This document shows, piece after piece, positions 48,032 through 57,717 of a stretch of 64,000 nucleotides of DNA. The stretch is from Chamaecrista fasciculata (Eukaryota > Streptophyta > Magnoliopsida > Fabales > Fabaceae). The notes below the pieces were generated by a model. That model ran no database searches. It worked only from the letters and a program-made list of their open reading frames with translations, and was not told the origin of the DNA. The stretch covers positions 204,732-268,731 of the forward strand of contig QANZ01020176.1 of assembly GCA_003254925.1 (NCBI GenBank), given 5' to 3'. Every line of letters begins with the position of its first letter. Positions within the stretch are counted from its first letter, which is position 1. The position numbers and the translations under genes were made by a program.

Positions 48032-48988
48032 TTAATCTTGGTTGAAAAAGGCAACAAGCCTATTAAGCAAAGCCAAGGCATTCTCGCACGTTGGATTGTA
48101 GAGATGAAACACATGATTCTCATCCACGGCTTCCATGACTTCCACGTGTCCCTCCCACTCACTCTTCTCCAAAATTTCCTTATAATACCATCCTCTATCT
48201 TTCAAAAAATCTTTTTCCGCCACACAAACCAACACTCTCTTACATCCCAACTTCCCCAATTTCGGATCCTTTTCCGGGTTCAGAATCGGGTCATCGGATC
48301 CCCTCGTCATCGGATACGAGAATCGCCACAGCTCATCCGCAAACCTTGTTGTCTCCGATGGCAGCTCCTTCTCTGCCCCGACCCGCTCGGATCCCCAGAA
48401 GTACGGGTGGATCAGGACGGCTCCGATGATATTTAAACCGGGTAATCCCTCTGACCCGACCCGAATTGCCATATGATGGGCGATGTTGGCTCCGGCGCTG
48501 TCGCCGGCGACAAAGACCCGGTCCAGGTCAGCGTGGCGGTTGAGCCATTCTTCAGCTCCGGCGCCGCCGTGGTGGGAGGCGATCCATTTGAGGGAGATCC
48601 ATGAGTCGTCGTGGGCGGTCGGAACCGGGTGTTCGGGCGCCCGGCGGTAGTGGACGGAGACAGCGATGACGTTGGACGCCGAGACGACGTCGTTGAGGTG
48701 GCTGTGGTAGTGAGGGGAGTAAGGGGTTTCCACGACGAATCCGCCGCCGTGGAAGTATACGAGGACGGGGAGTTTTCGGGTCGGGTCGGGTATTTCCGGG
48801 AGATAGAGTCGGGCGGAGATGGAATATTCCGGTGAGATCACGACGTCTTTGGATTGGACGTTGGTTTTGGGGTCAAGGGAAGGAGGAACGACGTCGTTTC
48901 CCATGAGTCTCTCAATTCGACCATCTTTGTAAACTTTAATAAAGGGAGAGAAATCGTGAGCTACTTCTTCGGTGGATTCGGAAGCCAT
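48032..48988 (-). CDS. CXE-I: plant carboxylesterase (GID1/HSL-like alpha/beta hydrolase)
   Basis: An intact intronless ORF of 318 residues, the normal family length. The oxyanion motif HGGGF is at residues 80-84. The nucleophile elbow GDSAG at 162-166 gives Ser164. Likely partners are Asp260 (VAEKDF) and His292 (ENHVFHL). The N-terminus FSPFIKVYKDGRIERLMGND is typical of AtCXE proteins, with no signal peptide, so a cytosolic enzyme is expected. These enzymes hydrolyse small esters, and a few relatives act as 2-hydroxyisoflavanone dehydratases or gibberellin receptors, but the substrate here is unknown. It is the only one of the three local genes with HGGG rather than HGGA. Coding GC is far above the surrounding DNA. 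Confidence 0.95.
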   Translation of the reverse strand: MASESTEEVAHDFSPFIKVYKDGRIERLMGNDVVPPSLDPKTNVQSKDVVISPEYSISARLYLPEIPDPTRKLPVLVYFHGGGFVVETPYSPHYHSHLNDVVSASNVIAVSVHYRRAPEHPVPTAHDDSWISLKWIASHHGGAGAEEWLNRHADLDRVFVAGDSAGANIAHHMAIRVGSEGLPGLNIIGAVLIHPYFWGSERVGAEKELPSETTRFADELWRFSYPMTRGSDDPILNPEKDPKLGKLGCKRVLVCVAEKDFLKDRGWYYKEILEKSEWEGHVEVMEAVDENHVFHLYNPTCENALALLNRLVAFFNQD

Positions 48989-49064
48989 GGAAGAAGTGAA
49001 AATTGAAGAAAGAGAAGTGAGAGAAATGAGAGTATGTAATGGTATGGTGATGACTGAAGAAAAA

Positions 49065-49073
49065 GATATTTAA
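49065..49073 (-). promoter_or_regulatory. TATA-like box of CXE-I
   Basis: On the minus strand the sequence reads TTTAAATATC about 77-85 bases upstream of the ATG at 48988, followed by a CT-rich leader. Spacing suits a TATA box with a short 5' UTR. The same box and leader are recognisable upstream of CXE-J at about 51746-51754. Confidence 0.5.
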
Positions 49074-49189
49074 AGTATGAAATTCAGAATTATTTATTCT
49101 CCAAAAAGAGAAGATTGTCAATATATGATTAATTAATTATGTAATATGAAATTTGGGAGTAACAATTGCCAAGAAGATTCCGTGCACCA

Positions 49190-50659
49190 TGACTTTTTTA
49201 TCCATTGGGCTGATTTTGGCATCAGACGTGACATATAGGTCCTCCAATCAATTTCTGTTCAACCAATCTAAAGAGTTGATTGAATAATCTGATTTTGAAA
49301 ACTACTATTTTGATTCTAAAACCCATAATAAAATAAGTAAAAGAAATTTTTAATCACTTAATTTTATATTAATTTTTAGTTCTATCTTTTAACATTTATT
49401 TACGATTAATTTTATCTTTAAAATTTTTTTTTTTTTCATAATTTAAACTCAAACTGAATATTAAAATGGTTAAAAGGTCAGATCATTGGTTCAATCGTGA
49501 TCGAGTTAATAATTGAACCAATTAAATTTAACTATATATATACTTTTAGTAAAAATATAAAAAATAGTGACATGTAATGTAAAATGGTTAAGAATTAAAA
49601 TTTAAATTTTAACTTAGATTTAATAGTTTTTTACAATGTTGTCATCATTATCATTAGCGGTGAGTTTTGCAAACTGTCACTATATATTGTCTATGTATAG
49701 CAATGGTTTGCGATATTGCCGCTATTATCTTTAGTGGTGATTGCACAAACTGCTGTTATTATCTCTATTGGTGACTTTACAGACTATCCCAATTGTTTAG
49801 AGTAGCGATTTCTCAAACTTTCATTAGTGATTTTTAGTTGCGGTTTGCAATACTGTCATTTATTATTTTTAGCAGTGATTTTGCAAACTATCATTATTGT
49901 CTTTATAAAACATAAAAATATATTACTTATTTCACTTATTATCTATAATTCTCTCTACAAACTTAGCCGTAGTTAGTATTTATTTTAATTTTCAACTTAT
50001 CAAACGAAAAATAAAAGGATCCTAATAATTATCTTTTATTTTCATTTCTCGATCCAAATTAAATTATTAGCCATGCCCATATATATTGTTAGTGAATAAT
50101 GTTAAACTTGTTTTTTTTTTCTTGTCCTGAATATCGCAATTTCGTTATTACCATTATTCTTGTATAAATGTCTCAATGTCTAGATGGAGTTATCGTGCAT
50201 GAATAGATTGAATTTTATGGAAAATACTCAAATTGAACTTCATATAATAATGTTAGTTCTATTTTTATTTTATTTTGATTCTCAATAATTTAATAGTTTT
50301 TAACAAATTAATGTTATGTGTCGAATCTAATAAAATTAATCCTACATTTTTTTATAATTTCTAAACTTACAACAAGTGAGAATAAGGTTGAATCTACATG
50401 ACATGATGACTAAATCTAAATTCAATTAAATAATCAAGACAGAAATAGACATCGTAAATTAAAGTTTGAATAATGAAAAATCATAAAGTGAGTGAATGAA
50501 GGACGAAAATGGATATCATATTTCAATTAACTAAAAAACAATAAAACAGATTTAAGAAATTCAATTCCAAAAACATCTAACTAAGTTGTGTATTATAAAA
50601 TCTAATTGTCTCTCTAGTGTAAAGCTCATCACGTGATTATGGTTATTAAACGAAAATGG
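49190..50659. other. Intergenic DNA with degenerate minisatellite-like words
   Basis: Between 49640 and 49910 a unit of about 40-50 bp recurs in degenerate form, built on phrases such as TTTGCAAACTGTCA, TTTGCGATATTGCC, TTTGCAATACTGTCA and AGTGATTTTGCAAAC. Around 49465-49520 a short CCGGTT-like remnant (GGTTCAATCGTGATCGAG) is present. No gene is seen. Confidence 0.5.
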
Positions 50660-51589
50660 CTATGTTTTAATTTGGTTGAGGAAGCTAACAAATTGCTTCA
50701 GTTGTATTTTAGCCGTCGGTTTCTCAGGAGCCATTAGATGAAACACGTGGTTTTCACTTTCTGCTTCCACCAAATCAATTGATCCTTTCCATTCACTCTT
50801 CTTCAACGCATTGTAATAATCCCTCCCTCCCTCTGCATAAAAATCCTTCTCCGCCACCATCACCAACACTCTCTGACAACCTAGTCGTCTTAGATTTGGA
50901 TCCTTTGTCGGATTTATCCTTGGATCCTCCGGCCCACCCATTGTTGGAAAAATAAACTCCAACATCTCATCTCTCTTCCCATTCCTAAACGACGGATGGA
51001 TTAGGACGATGCCGACTAGCTTCGACCCAGACATATCGTCGAACCCGATCCGCATAGCCATGTTGTGTGCGATCATTGCCCCAGCGCTATCTCCAGCAAA
51101 GTACATGCGTGTGAAATCCGCATGGTTGTTGAGCCAACGCTCTTTGCCGTGGCCGTTGGAGTGATCTAGGGCCCATTGGATCGCGGCCCAAGTGTCATCG
51201 TAGGCAATGGGGAGAGGGTGCTCGGGGGCTAACCTGTAGTTAACAGACAAAATGACAACGTTGCCATCAACAGCGACATTGTTCATCTGGTGGTGGTAGT
51301 TGTCGTTAAATGCAGAGCCGACACAGAACGCGCCGCCGTGGATATAAACCAATAAGGGGAGCTTCACAGCGGTGTCTGTTGCGATGATTCTAGGGAGGAA
51401 AAGGCGGGCGGATAGGCCGGTTTGTGGGTCAATGGTGATGTCTTTGGATTGAACGGTGGTGAGAGGATGGATTCCAGCGATAGTGGTATCTGTTCCAATG
51501 AAGCGTTCAACACGACCATCTTTGTAGAGACGCAACCATGGAAGGAATTCGCGGTGGATTTCATTGTTAGGGTTTGACATGGGAACCAT
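50660..51589 (-). CDS. CXE-J: plant carboxylesterase, K-like coding region
   Basis: Intact intronless ORF of 309 residues. HGGAF is at 84-88 and GDSAG at 166-170, giving Ser168; the likely acid is Asp249 (VAEKDF) and the base His281 (ENHVFHL). It is closely similar to CXE-K throughout: both start with an NNEIHREFLPW stretch and share VERFIGTDTT, RRLGC and SEW near the end. After the elbow it has GDSAGAMIAH where CXE-K has GDSAGANIVH; the Asn is common in this family, so the Met could affect activity. The ATG at 51589 aligns with that of CXE-K. The upstream DNA, however, derives from a CXE-I-like gene. The product is probably cytosolic, with unknown substrate. Confidence 0.94.
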   Translation of the reverse strand: MVPMSNPNNEIHREFLPWLRLYKDGRVERFIGTDTTIAGIHPLTTVQSKDITIDPQTGLSARLFLPRIIATDTAVKLPLLVYIHGGAFCVGSAFNDNYHHQMNNVAVDGNVVILSVNYRLAPEHPLPIAYDDTWAAIQWALDHSNGHGKERWLNNHADFTRMYFAGDSAGAMIAHNMAMRIGFDDMSGSKLVGIVLIHPSFRNGKRDEMLEFIFPTMGGPEDPRINPTKDPNLRRLGCQRVLVMVAEKDFYAEGGRDYYNALKKSEWKGSIDLVEAESENHVFHLMAPEKPTAKIQLKQFVSFLNQIKT

Positions 51590-51860
51590 GGAAGGAATTC
51601 TTGGTGGATTTTATTCTTTGTAGACTTTAATCAAGAGAGAGAAAATGTGAGCTACTATTCTGATGGATTCAATTGGAAGCCATGGATGGAGTGGAAATTG
51701 AACAGAGAAGTGAGAGTGTGCAATAGTATGCAGTGAAGAAGAAGGTATTTAAAATCTAAGAAGATATTCAGTGTTAATTATTCTCAAAAAGTAGAAGATT
51801 TTGTAAATATAATTAATTAATTATGTAGATATGAAATAAGGCTATAAATATTAAGAAGAT
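51590..51860 (-). pseudogene. Relic of a CXE-I-type 5' end and promoter upstream of CXE-J
   Basis: Read on the minus strand, 51683-51610 aligns with the first two dozen codons of CXE-I: ATGGCTTCC, then GTAGCTCAC, TTTCTCTC and ATTAAAGTCTACAAAGA. It stops after ATG GCT TCC AAT TGA. DNA further up (to about 51860) matches the CXE-I leader, TATA-like box and upstream region (GTAGAAGATTTTGTAAATAT-type words, AATTAATTAATTATGTA, AAGAAGATCC). The junction to CXE-J lies in a duplicated phrase around GGAATTCCTTCCATGG, present at 51584-51600 and again inside CXE-J near 51535-51550. Confidence 0.75.
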
Positions 51861-52425
51861 CCTATGGACCAGGACTTTGATTTGGAGCCTAGATCCCCCT
51901 TTTCTTTTCCTTTCCTGTATTCCATATATAGAGAAGTAGCTCTTTGGAAATAAACAATGCTTCCTTTATCTGTGTTAGGCCATGTTCGCCCATAATAGAA
52001 ATCTCTCCCTTTCCTTTTCCACCGAAGATGGTTCTCCACCAAATCATCCTAACACTGCCTTCCCACATCGGTCACGTTGTTCATCGTAATTGCAACTCCT
52101 CGTAATTATGTGGGAGTGTGATTCTCCTAAAAATGTATACTCGTTACACTCTAATATCTCTACTATCATAACAAGTATCGTCGTGTACATTACTATCATC
52201 GCCTTCAACTTTGCCATATATATTAGTAATTCTTATCAATATGTAAATAATGCTGATGAATGCATGAGATTGTATGTATATGACATCCTCTAAATATCTC
52301 AACCGCCATAATCGCTTAACTGGTTTAACCTCCAAGACACTCTTCTTTCTCTTAACATCTTTATATCTATAAAGTAGCTCTTTAGCTCTATGGAAAGGTA
52401 CACACTCTCATTTTGTCACTTTGAG

Positions 52426-52428
<3 letters not shown>

Positions 52429-52470
<42 letters not shown>
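52429..52470. repeat. (CT)n microsatellite
   Basis: Twenty-one uninterrupted CT units. Confidence 0.95.
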
Positions 52471-52471
<1 letters not shown>

Positions 52472-53198
52472 ACATCTCACTAGTTTTGGCATCGGAATAG
52501 CTAACGAGGTCCAACTCCCATCGTGCCTTTACTATAGGTTTTCAGATGTTTACCAAAGTCTCCTTAGTTTTGGGTAAGTGCATCATCATAATTATTTTAA
52601 ATAAAAATAATCTATAATCAATCAAATTTAATCATCAAATTTTAATAAGAATAACATATATTTGTAAATTCATAATTTCTTTATTCTACAGTATACAAAT
52701 AAAATATACAAAAGCTATAACATGAACAATTTTAAAGGTTATTAAAAGTGAAAAAAAATAGTTTTTCCTTGGTTTTAAAAGATTAGAATATTTTATATTA
52801 GGTTTCATGTTATTTATTTGCATTTGGTTCATAAAAGTAACAAAAAAAATCAAAATGTTTTATTTTTTTTAAAAAAAATTGTGATCTAATCGATTTTTTC
52901 AAAATCACTCTAAATCACTACTTAATTTGGGTCAACCCAGTATGAGACAAGTTATGGCCAATTTGAAATAGTCCAATAATCCAAACCAATCTTTAGTCTA
53001 TGGTCTCAATTAGGCTAGTTCGATTTTCATGACATTCACGATGACATAAAGTTATCTTTTTTGTATTGTTATTTTCGGGAAAAAAAGATGGTTCTATTTT
53101 GTGGACGAAAAGGAAAATCGTTTAGTGAAATAGGAAAATTAAAAGAGTAATGCATATTGAAGAAGTCACGAAAATCAAAAGTCTAGATTCATATGTTG

Positions 53199-53789
53199 GG
53201 GAATGGATCCTCTACCGTATTTTTTTTGGTACTGTATGTGCTGTCCGAAAATCTAAACCATCCATCAGATCTGAAGGTCCATTTTGTGCCATCTGTCCCA
53301 ATTTTTTTTTCTGCAATTTCACGGGATCTTTTTCACTCCAAAGCAAACTTTCTAATTTCATTCCCTTTCATTGCCTCGCCATTCACATCTTTATTTTTGT
53401 CGTTGTCGTTCACGTCTCTGTCTCCGTCGCCGTTGTTCAAATCTCCGTCTCCGCCGTTGTTGTTCACGTTTCTGTCTCCACCGCCGCTGTTAACGAAAAA
53501 TTGAGATTTCATGACTTGATTGAGGATATGATTGTGATCCACACCCACAAGATTAACAAAAAAAAAATTAAGTCTGTGAGATGATGAGAGGTTGTAATTA
53601 ATTAAATGGGTTAAGAGAAGGCAATGAAGAGTCTGAAAATGCTGCTTTGGAGTGAAAAAATAAGGTGGGATGAAAGGAAAAAAAGTTGTGACACGTGGCA
53701 TGAAATGGGTCATTAGATCTGATGGATGGTTTGGATTTTCTAACAGTAAAGACAACACCTAAAAAATATGGTAGAGGATCCATTGCAAT
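53199..53789. repeat. Long-TIR MITE in duplication copy A
   Basis: The left arm AATGGATCCTCTACCGTA, then AAATCTAAACCATCCATCAG, is inverted on the right (CTGATGGATGGTTTGGATTT, then GGTAGAGGATCCATT). Arms pair for about 110 bp. TATGTTG flanks both sides (53192-53198, 53790-53796), a probable remnant of the duplication. The insertion is missing from copy B. Internal ORFs are simple CCG/ACG-rich repeats. Confidence 0.72.
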
Positions 53790-54117
53790 TATGTTGTTAT
53801 TCAGAGAATTTGATCTATTTGAATTTAATGCATTTCAAAAAAGTCTTGTAGTTAACTCAAGTAAGATCTTAATTATGACAATGAAAGCAAAATCTCTGTA
53901 TAGGATATGTGAGAATACACACACATTAGTGGGACATACAATTATCATTTATTGATATTATATATTAAAATAATAGAAAATAGAAAAATGGAAAGTTTGT
54001 AATCTTTTTAAAAACTTCAAATTTTTTTATTATATTTAAAATAATATAAAAAATAATGAGAAGTTCTTTAAATTGTTTTATTATTATCTATTTTTATATA
54101 CTTTATATAAAATATTA

Positions 54118-54648
54118 AGGTAAATTATAAGGAAAGTCCTTGTGATTTGGAGTAATTAGATATTGGGTCTCTGTGGTTTAAAATGTGCCAAAATTAGGCT
54201 TGAGGTCTACTCTGCTAGCAGAAAAGGTCCACGTTGTATATTTCTATCAAAAAATTAACGATCTTTTTATCAAGATTTGATCCCTTCTTTTAATATTTTT
54301 TTTTATTCAAGTCCTTAATTCATTTCAGAATAGTCTAAAAAATTTATCATTTTTATTAAACATATCTTGAAAGCTACAAAACAAAAGTAAAATTAAAGGT
54401 AAACTTGTGGTGACTTTTCTGGACTATTCTAAGATGAATCAGAGACCGAAAGAAAATCTTGAAAAAAGTGGTGAAATCTTGATAAAAATACTAGAATCCA
54501 TTCATTTTTGGACATAAATATATCACATTGACCATTTTTGCTAACAGAATAAACCTCAAACTCGATTTTGATACTTTTTAATCACATGGACCTAATGTCC
54601 TGATCTCTAATTACATCAAATCACAGAAACTTTCCTTATAATTTACCC
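54118..54648. repeat. MITE with perfect 9-bp TSD and empty-site proof
   Basis: Ends AGGTAAATTATAAGGAAAGT and (inverted) GGGTAAATTATAAGGAAAGT. AAAATATTA flanks it at 54109-54117 and 54649-54657. In copy B the corresponding site near 61366-61374 carries a single uninterrupted AAAATATTA. Confidence 0.92.
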
Positions 54649-55323
54649 AAAATATTATTCTACCATGTATGATTTTAAATATCTACTACTAAAATATCTC
54701 AAAATCATATATATAATATAAATATAAATATAAATATAGATACAATTGCAAAAAATTTTGACTTGTAATGAGAAAAAATTATAAATTTCATTCCGCTATT
54801 GGTATAGAGATTTTGTTACTAAATGATGGGAGTATTTCTATATACGTTTATTAAAACTTAAAGCATGCTCTAATTTTCTTTTTTTCAAATATTTTCTTCA
54901 GTACAATAATGTTTTCATTTTCATTACATGAACAAAGTACAATTTGAAAAGTCGAAAATACCCCTGCATTAATTTAGAACCACTGTCTGGTAATGTCTAC
55001 GCACCAAGGTTTTAAAAACTGGACCGGGCATTCAACCGCACGAGATAAGAGTTCAAGGTTCAATCGGGGTTCGATCAAGGTCCAACCGGTAGCAAATAAT
55101 TTAATTAAAAATAAAAAGAAAAGCTTATAAATGATAAAATTCTAATTCCAATAGTGTAAATATAGTCAACTTTCATAATATTCATCAATATAATATCATC
55201 AAGTGACATTTTATGATCACTTTCGCTATCAAATTTTGGTTTATAATCAACATTTTCTAACATTTTACCCATAATTATAAAAAAAGAAAAAAAAGAAAAA
55301 TAAATAAATAAACACATTAGGAC

Positions 55324-56383
55324 CTAGGAAGCACGAACACGGGACACAAACACGTCGACACGCCAAATTCTTAAGTTTACAGGACACGACATAGCATATA
55401 TATATTAATATTATAATTTCAAGAAGAGACAAAATGAAAATAATTAGAAATTCATAAATACTTATAAAATCTTCAAAAATTGCAAATGATGTCATATATA
55501 GGTTCGTACTCCATATTCAAAAAATCATAAATGAAGTAATTTTTCTATACATTACCAAAACATGTACTAGAATCTAATAAGCATTTATAAGTAAACAAGA
55601 AGAATATTTCCTGAAGAATCTAGTTGAAAAGTCATTTAAAGATCAATTTCATTGTGTCCTCCACTATTGTTGTTGCCTTCATCAGTAAATATAACCCCCT
55701 CCAACTCTGGTTCATCAGCATATATATATTAATATTATAATTTCAAGAAGAGACAAAATGAAAATAATCAGAAATTCATAAATACTTATAAAATCTTCAA
55801 AAATTGCAAATGATGTCATATAAAGGTTCGTACTCCATATTCAAAAAATCATAAATGAAGGAATTTTTCTATACATTACCAAAACATGTACTAGAATCTA
55901 ATAAGCATATATAAGTAAACAAGAAGAATATTTCCTGAAGAATCTAGTTGAAAAGTCATTTAAAGATCAATTTCATTGTGTCCTCCACTATTGTTGTTGC
56001 CTTCATCAGTAAATATAACCCCCTCCAACTCTGGTTCATCAAACGGCGACGAGCGATGGTGAACGACGATGACCAATAGTGCACGACAATGAACGACGGT
56101 GAACGACGATGAACAGCGATAAACGAATGTGAGCAAAAGTTGCCGAAATAGTTTTCTCGAAAGCGATATGAGAAAACCCAAAATTGATTAATTATGTTAA
56201 AAAATGTACATTTAAGAAAAAGTTGGGCCAAAGGCGTGTCCAAGCCGAGTCAAAGCTGTGTCAAGCCGTGTCCGAGCTGCTGAAAACCACTAAACTAACC
56301 CGACACGCCGAGACACGTGTCCGTGTCGGACACGTGTCAGACATGCCGACATGCCAAGGATATGGCGTGTCCATGCTTCCTAG
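55324..56383. mobile_element. 1,060-bp non-autonomous hAT-like element, 8-bp TSD
   Basis: It starts CTAGGAAGCACGAACAC and ends GTGTCCATGCTTCCTAG. ATTAGGAC flanks it exactly at 55316-55323 and 56384-56391. The ends match the shorter GTGTC family elements (60427, 16603). Inside is a 324-bp tandem duplication and a stretch of GGTGAACGACGAT-like 12-bp words (56040-56110). It sits inside a CCGGTT-type element (about 55000-56640). No transposase ORF was found. Confidence 0.85.
55394..56041. repeat. Two near-identical tandem 324-bp units
   Basis: 55394-55717 and 55718-56041 are almost the same sequence, both running from GCATATATATATTAATATT to CTCTGGTTCATCA. They differ at only a handful of bases, so the duplication is young relative to the element. 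Confidence 0.92.
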
Positions 56384-56744
56384 ATTAGGACGGTTCAACC
56401 GGTTCGTCCGATTCTTGGACAATTCTTTGTCTAGCCGGTTTTGGTGGTAGCTCGGACCATCTAATGCCCAGTTCATGGTCCAACCGTTGAAGCTTTATTT
56501 ATATAATGAAATAAAATGAGTAAGAGGATGAAACCCGCTAATTTATGTCAACTCAATATAAGACAATTTTAATCCGTCTTCAGTTCAAAAAATAAATTTT
56601 TAACCCGTTCAAAATAATCCAATAATCTAAACTGACCTCCGCTCTCGGGTTTAATCAAAACGGTCTAATTATGACATTGGTGATGACTGATGAGGTAAGT
56701 TCTTCTTTCTATTTTTTTTCTTCGAAGAAAAAGATGCTTGTGTT

Positions 56745-57285
56745 GCCAAAAAAATCTCTCTCTCATGAGAGTTGAGTTCTCTCTTAAACCCCTCCTCGTG
56801 AGGGATCACCTCTCTCTTTCATGAGATATTTCACCCTATTTCATATTAGCGTTATCGGCGGCGCTCTTTTCTGTGTGTCTTCTGCAGCGGTGGTTTTCAA
56901 GTTTAGGTGGTTTTCGGTGGTTTTCCTTCCCAGATCTGTGTGCTCTTTGCTCGTGTCCGTGTGTTTTCTGCGGCGGGTTTTGTGGCGGAGGCGTTCTGGA
57001 TCTGGTCTGGTCTGATTTTTTTTGTGTGTGTGTGTTTCTAATTCTTTAAATGGTTGTAGTTTTAGTTGGATCCTAGAGCCATTAATTTGGCAACTGATTG
57101 TCTTGCCAATTTGTGACACGAAGATGAGTCCTCTTGGATGGGTTGCAAACCTCCCACCTTTGTTGATGTTCTTTCTAGTTTTCTTGTCAATGCTAAAGAG
57201 AGATTTGATTATTTTGCTGTGTTTTTGTTTATACTATGCTTGACTTTGTCTTGCTTTTGAATGAATTATATTTCAAGAAAAAAAA
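56745..57285 (+). mobile_element. 5'-truncated LINE with poly-A and 11-bp TSD
   Basis: The unit ends in a run of A and is flanked by ATGCTTGTGTT at 56734-56744 and 57286-57296. Duplication copy A has an uninterrupted, diverged equivalent near 53086. Near the 3' end a frame reads NLATDCLANL, like the C-terminal RNase H-like tail (ADxLAxLG) of plant LINEs. No intact ORF remains. Confidence 0.78.
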
Positions 57286-57717
57286 ATGCTTGTGTTTTGT
57301 GAATGAGAGGAAAAATCGTTGGTGATATAAGAATCAAAAGTCAAGATTCATACGTACATGTTTAGAGAATTTTGATATACTTGAATTTAATGCATTTCAA
57401 AAAAAGTCTTGTACCTCACATAAGATGTTAATTATGACAATGAAAACAAAATCTCAGCGTAGAATATGTGAGAAGAATACACACACTGACAAGGGCTTTT
57501 TGACCATTATATATTTTAAAAAATAAAATATCCTTGTTTTATATTTATAATAAAAACATTTCCTAAAATATATTTTCTTTTGCGGCGGTGACAGCTTTTT
57601 AAGAAAAATTAATTTGCCACAAGTCGCTGTCAGTGGCAGCGACTTGTGGCAAATAAATTGTATGCAAGTCGTTTCCAGCTGGAACGACTTGCATACAAGC
57701 ATTTTTATTTAAAGAAA

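Larger units (their letters stand above)
52860..55015. repeat. Local segmental duplication, copy A
   Basis: Successive blocks match 56537-61640 in the same order and orientation: AGTCCAATAATCCAAAC, TTTGAATTTAATGCATTTC, AATTATGACAATGAAA, GTGGGACATACAA, TTATTATATTTAAAATAATA, CTACTACTAAAATATC and the end GAACCACTGTCTGG-TCTACGCACC. In copy B the final block abuts the 3' side of CXE-K. Copy A has no esterase gene at that position. Insertions unique to each copy interrupt the match. Confidence 0.8.

Noticed and set aside
53150..53758. Overlapping Val/Ser- and Asn/Asp-rich ORFs on both strands
   Set aside because: They lie in the core and arms of the MITE at 53199-53789 and come from a GTCGTTGTC-type simple repeat.
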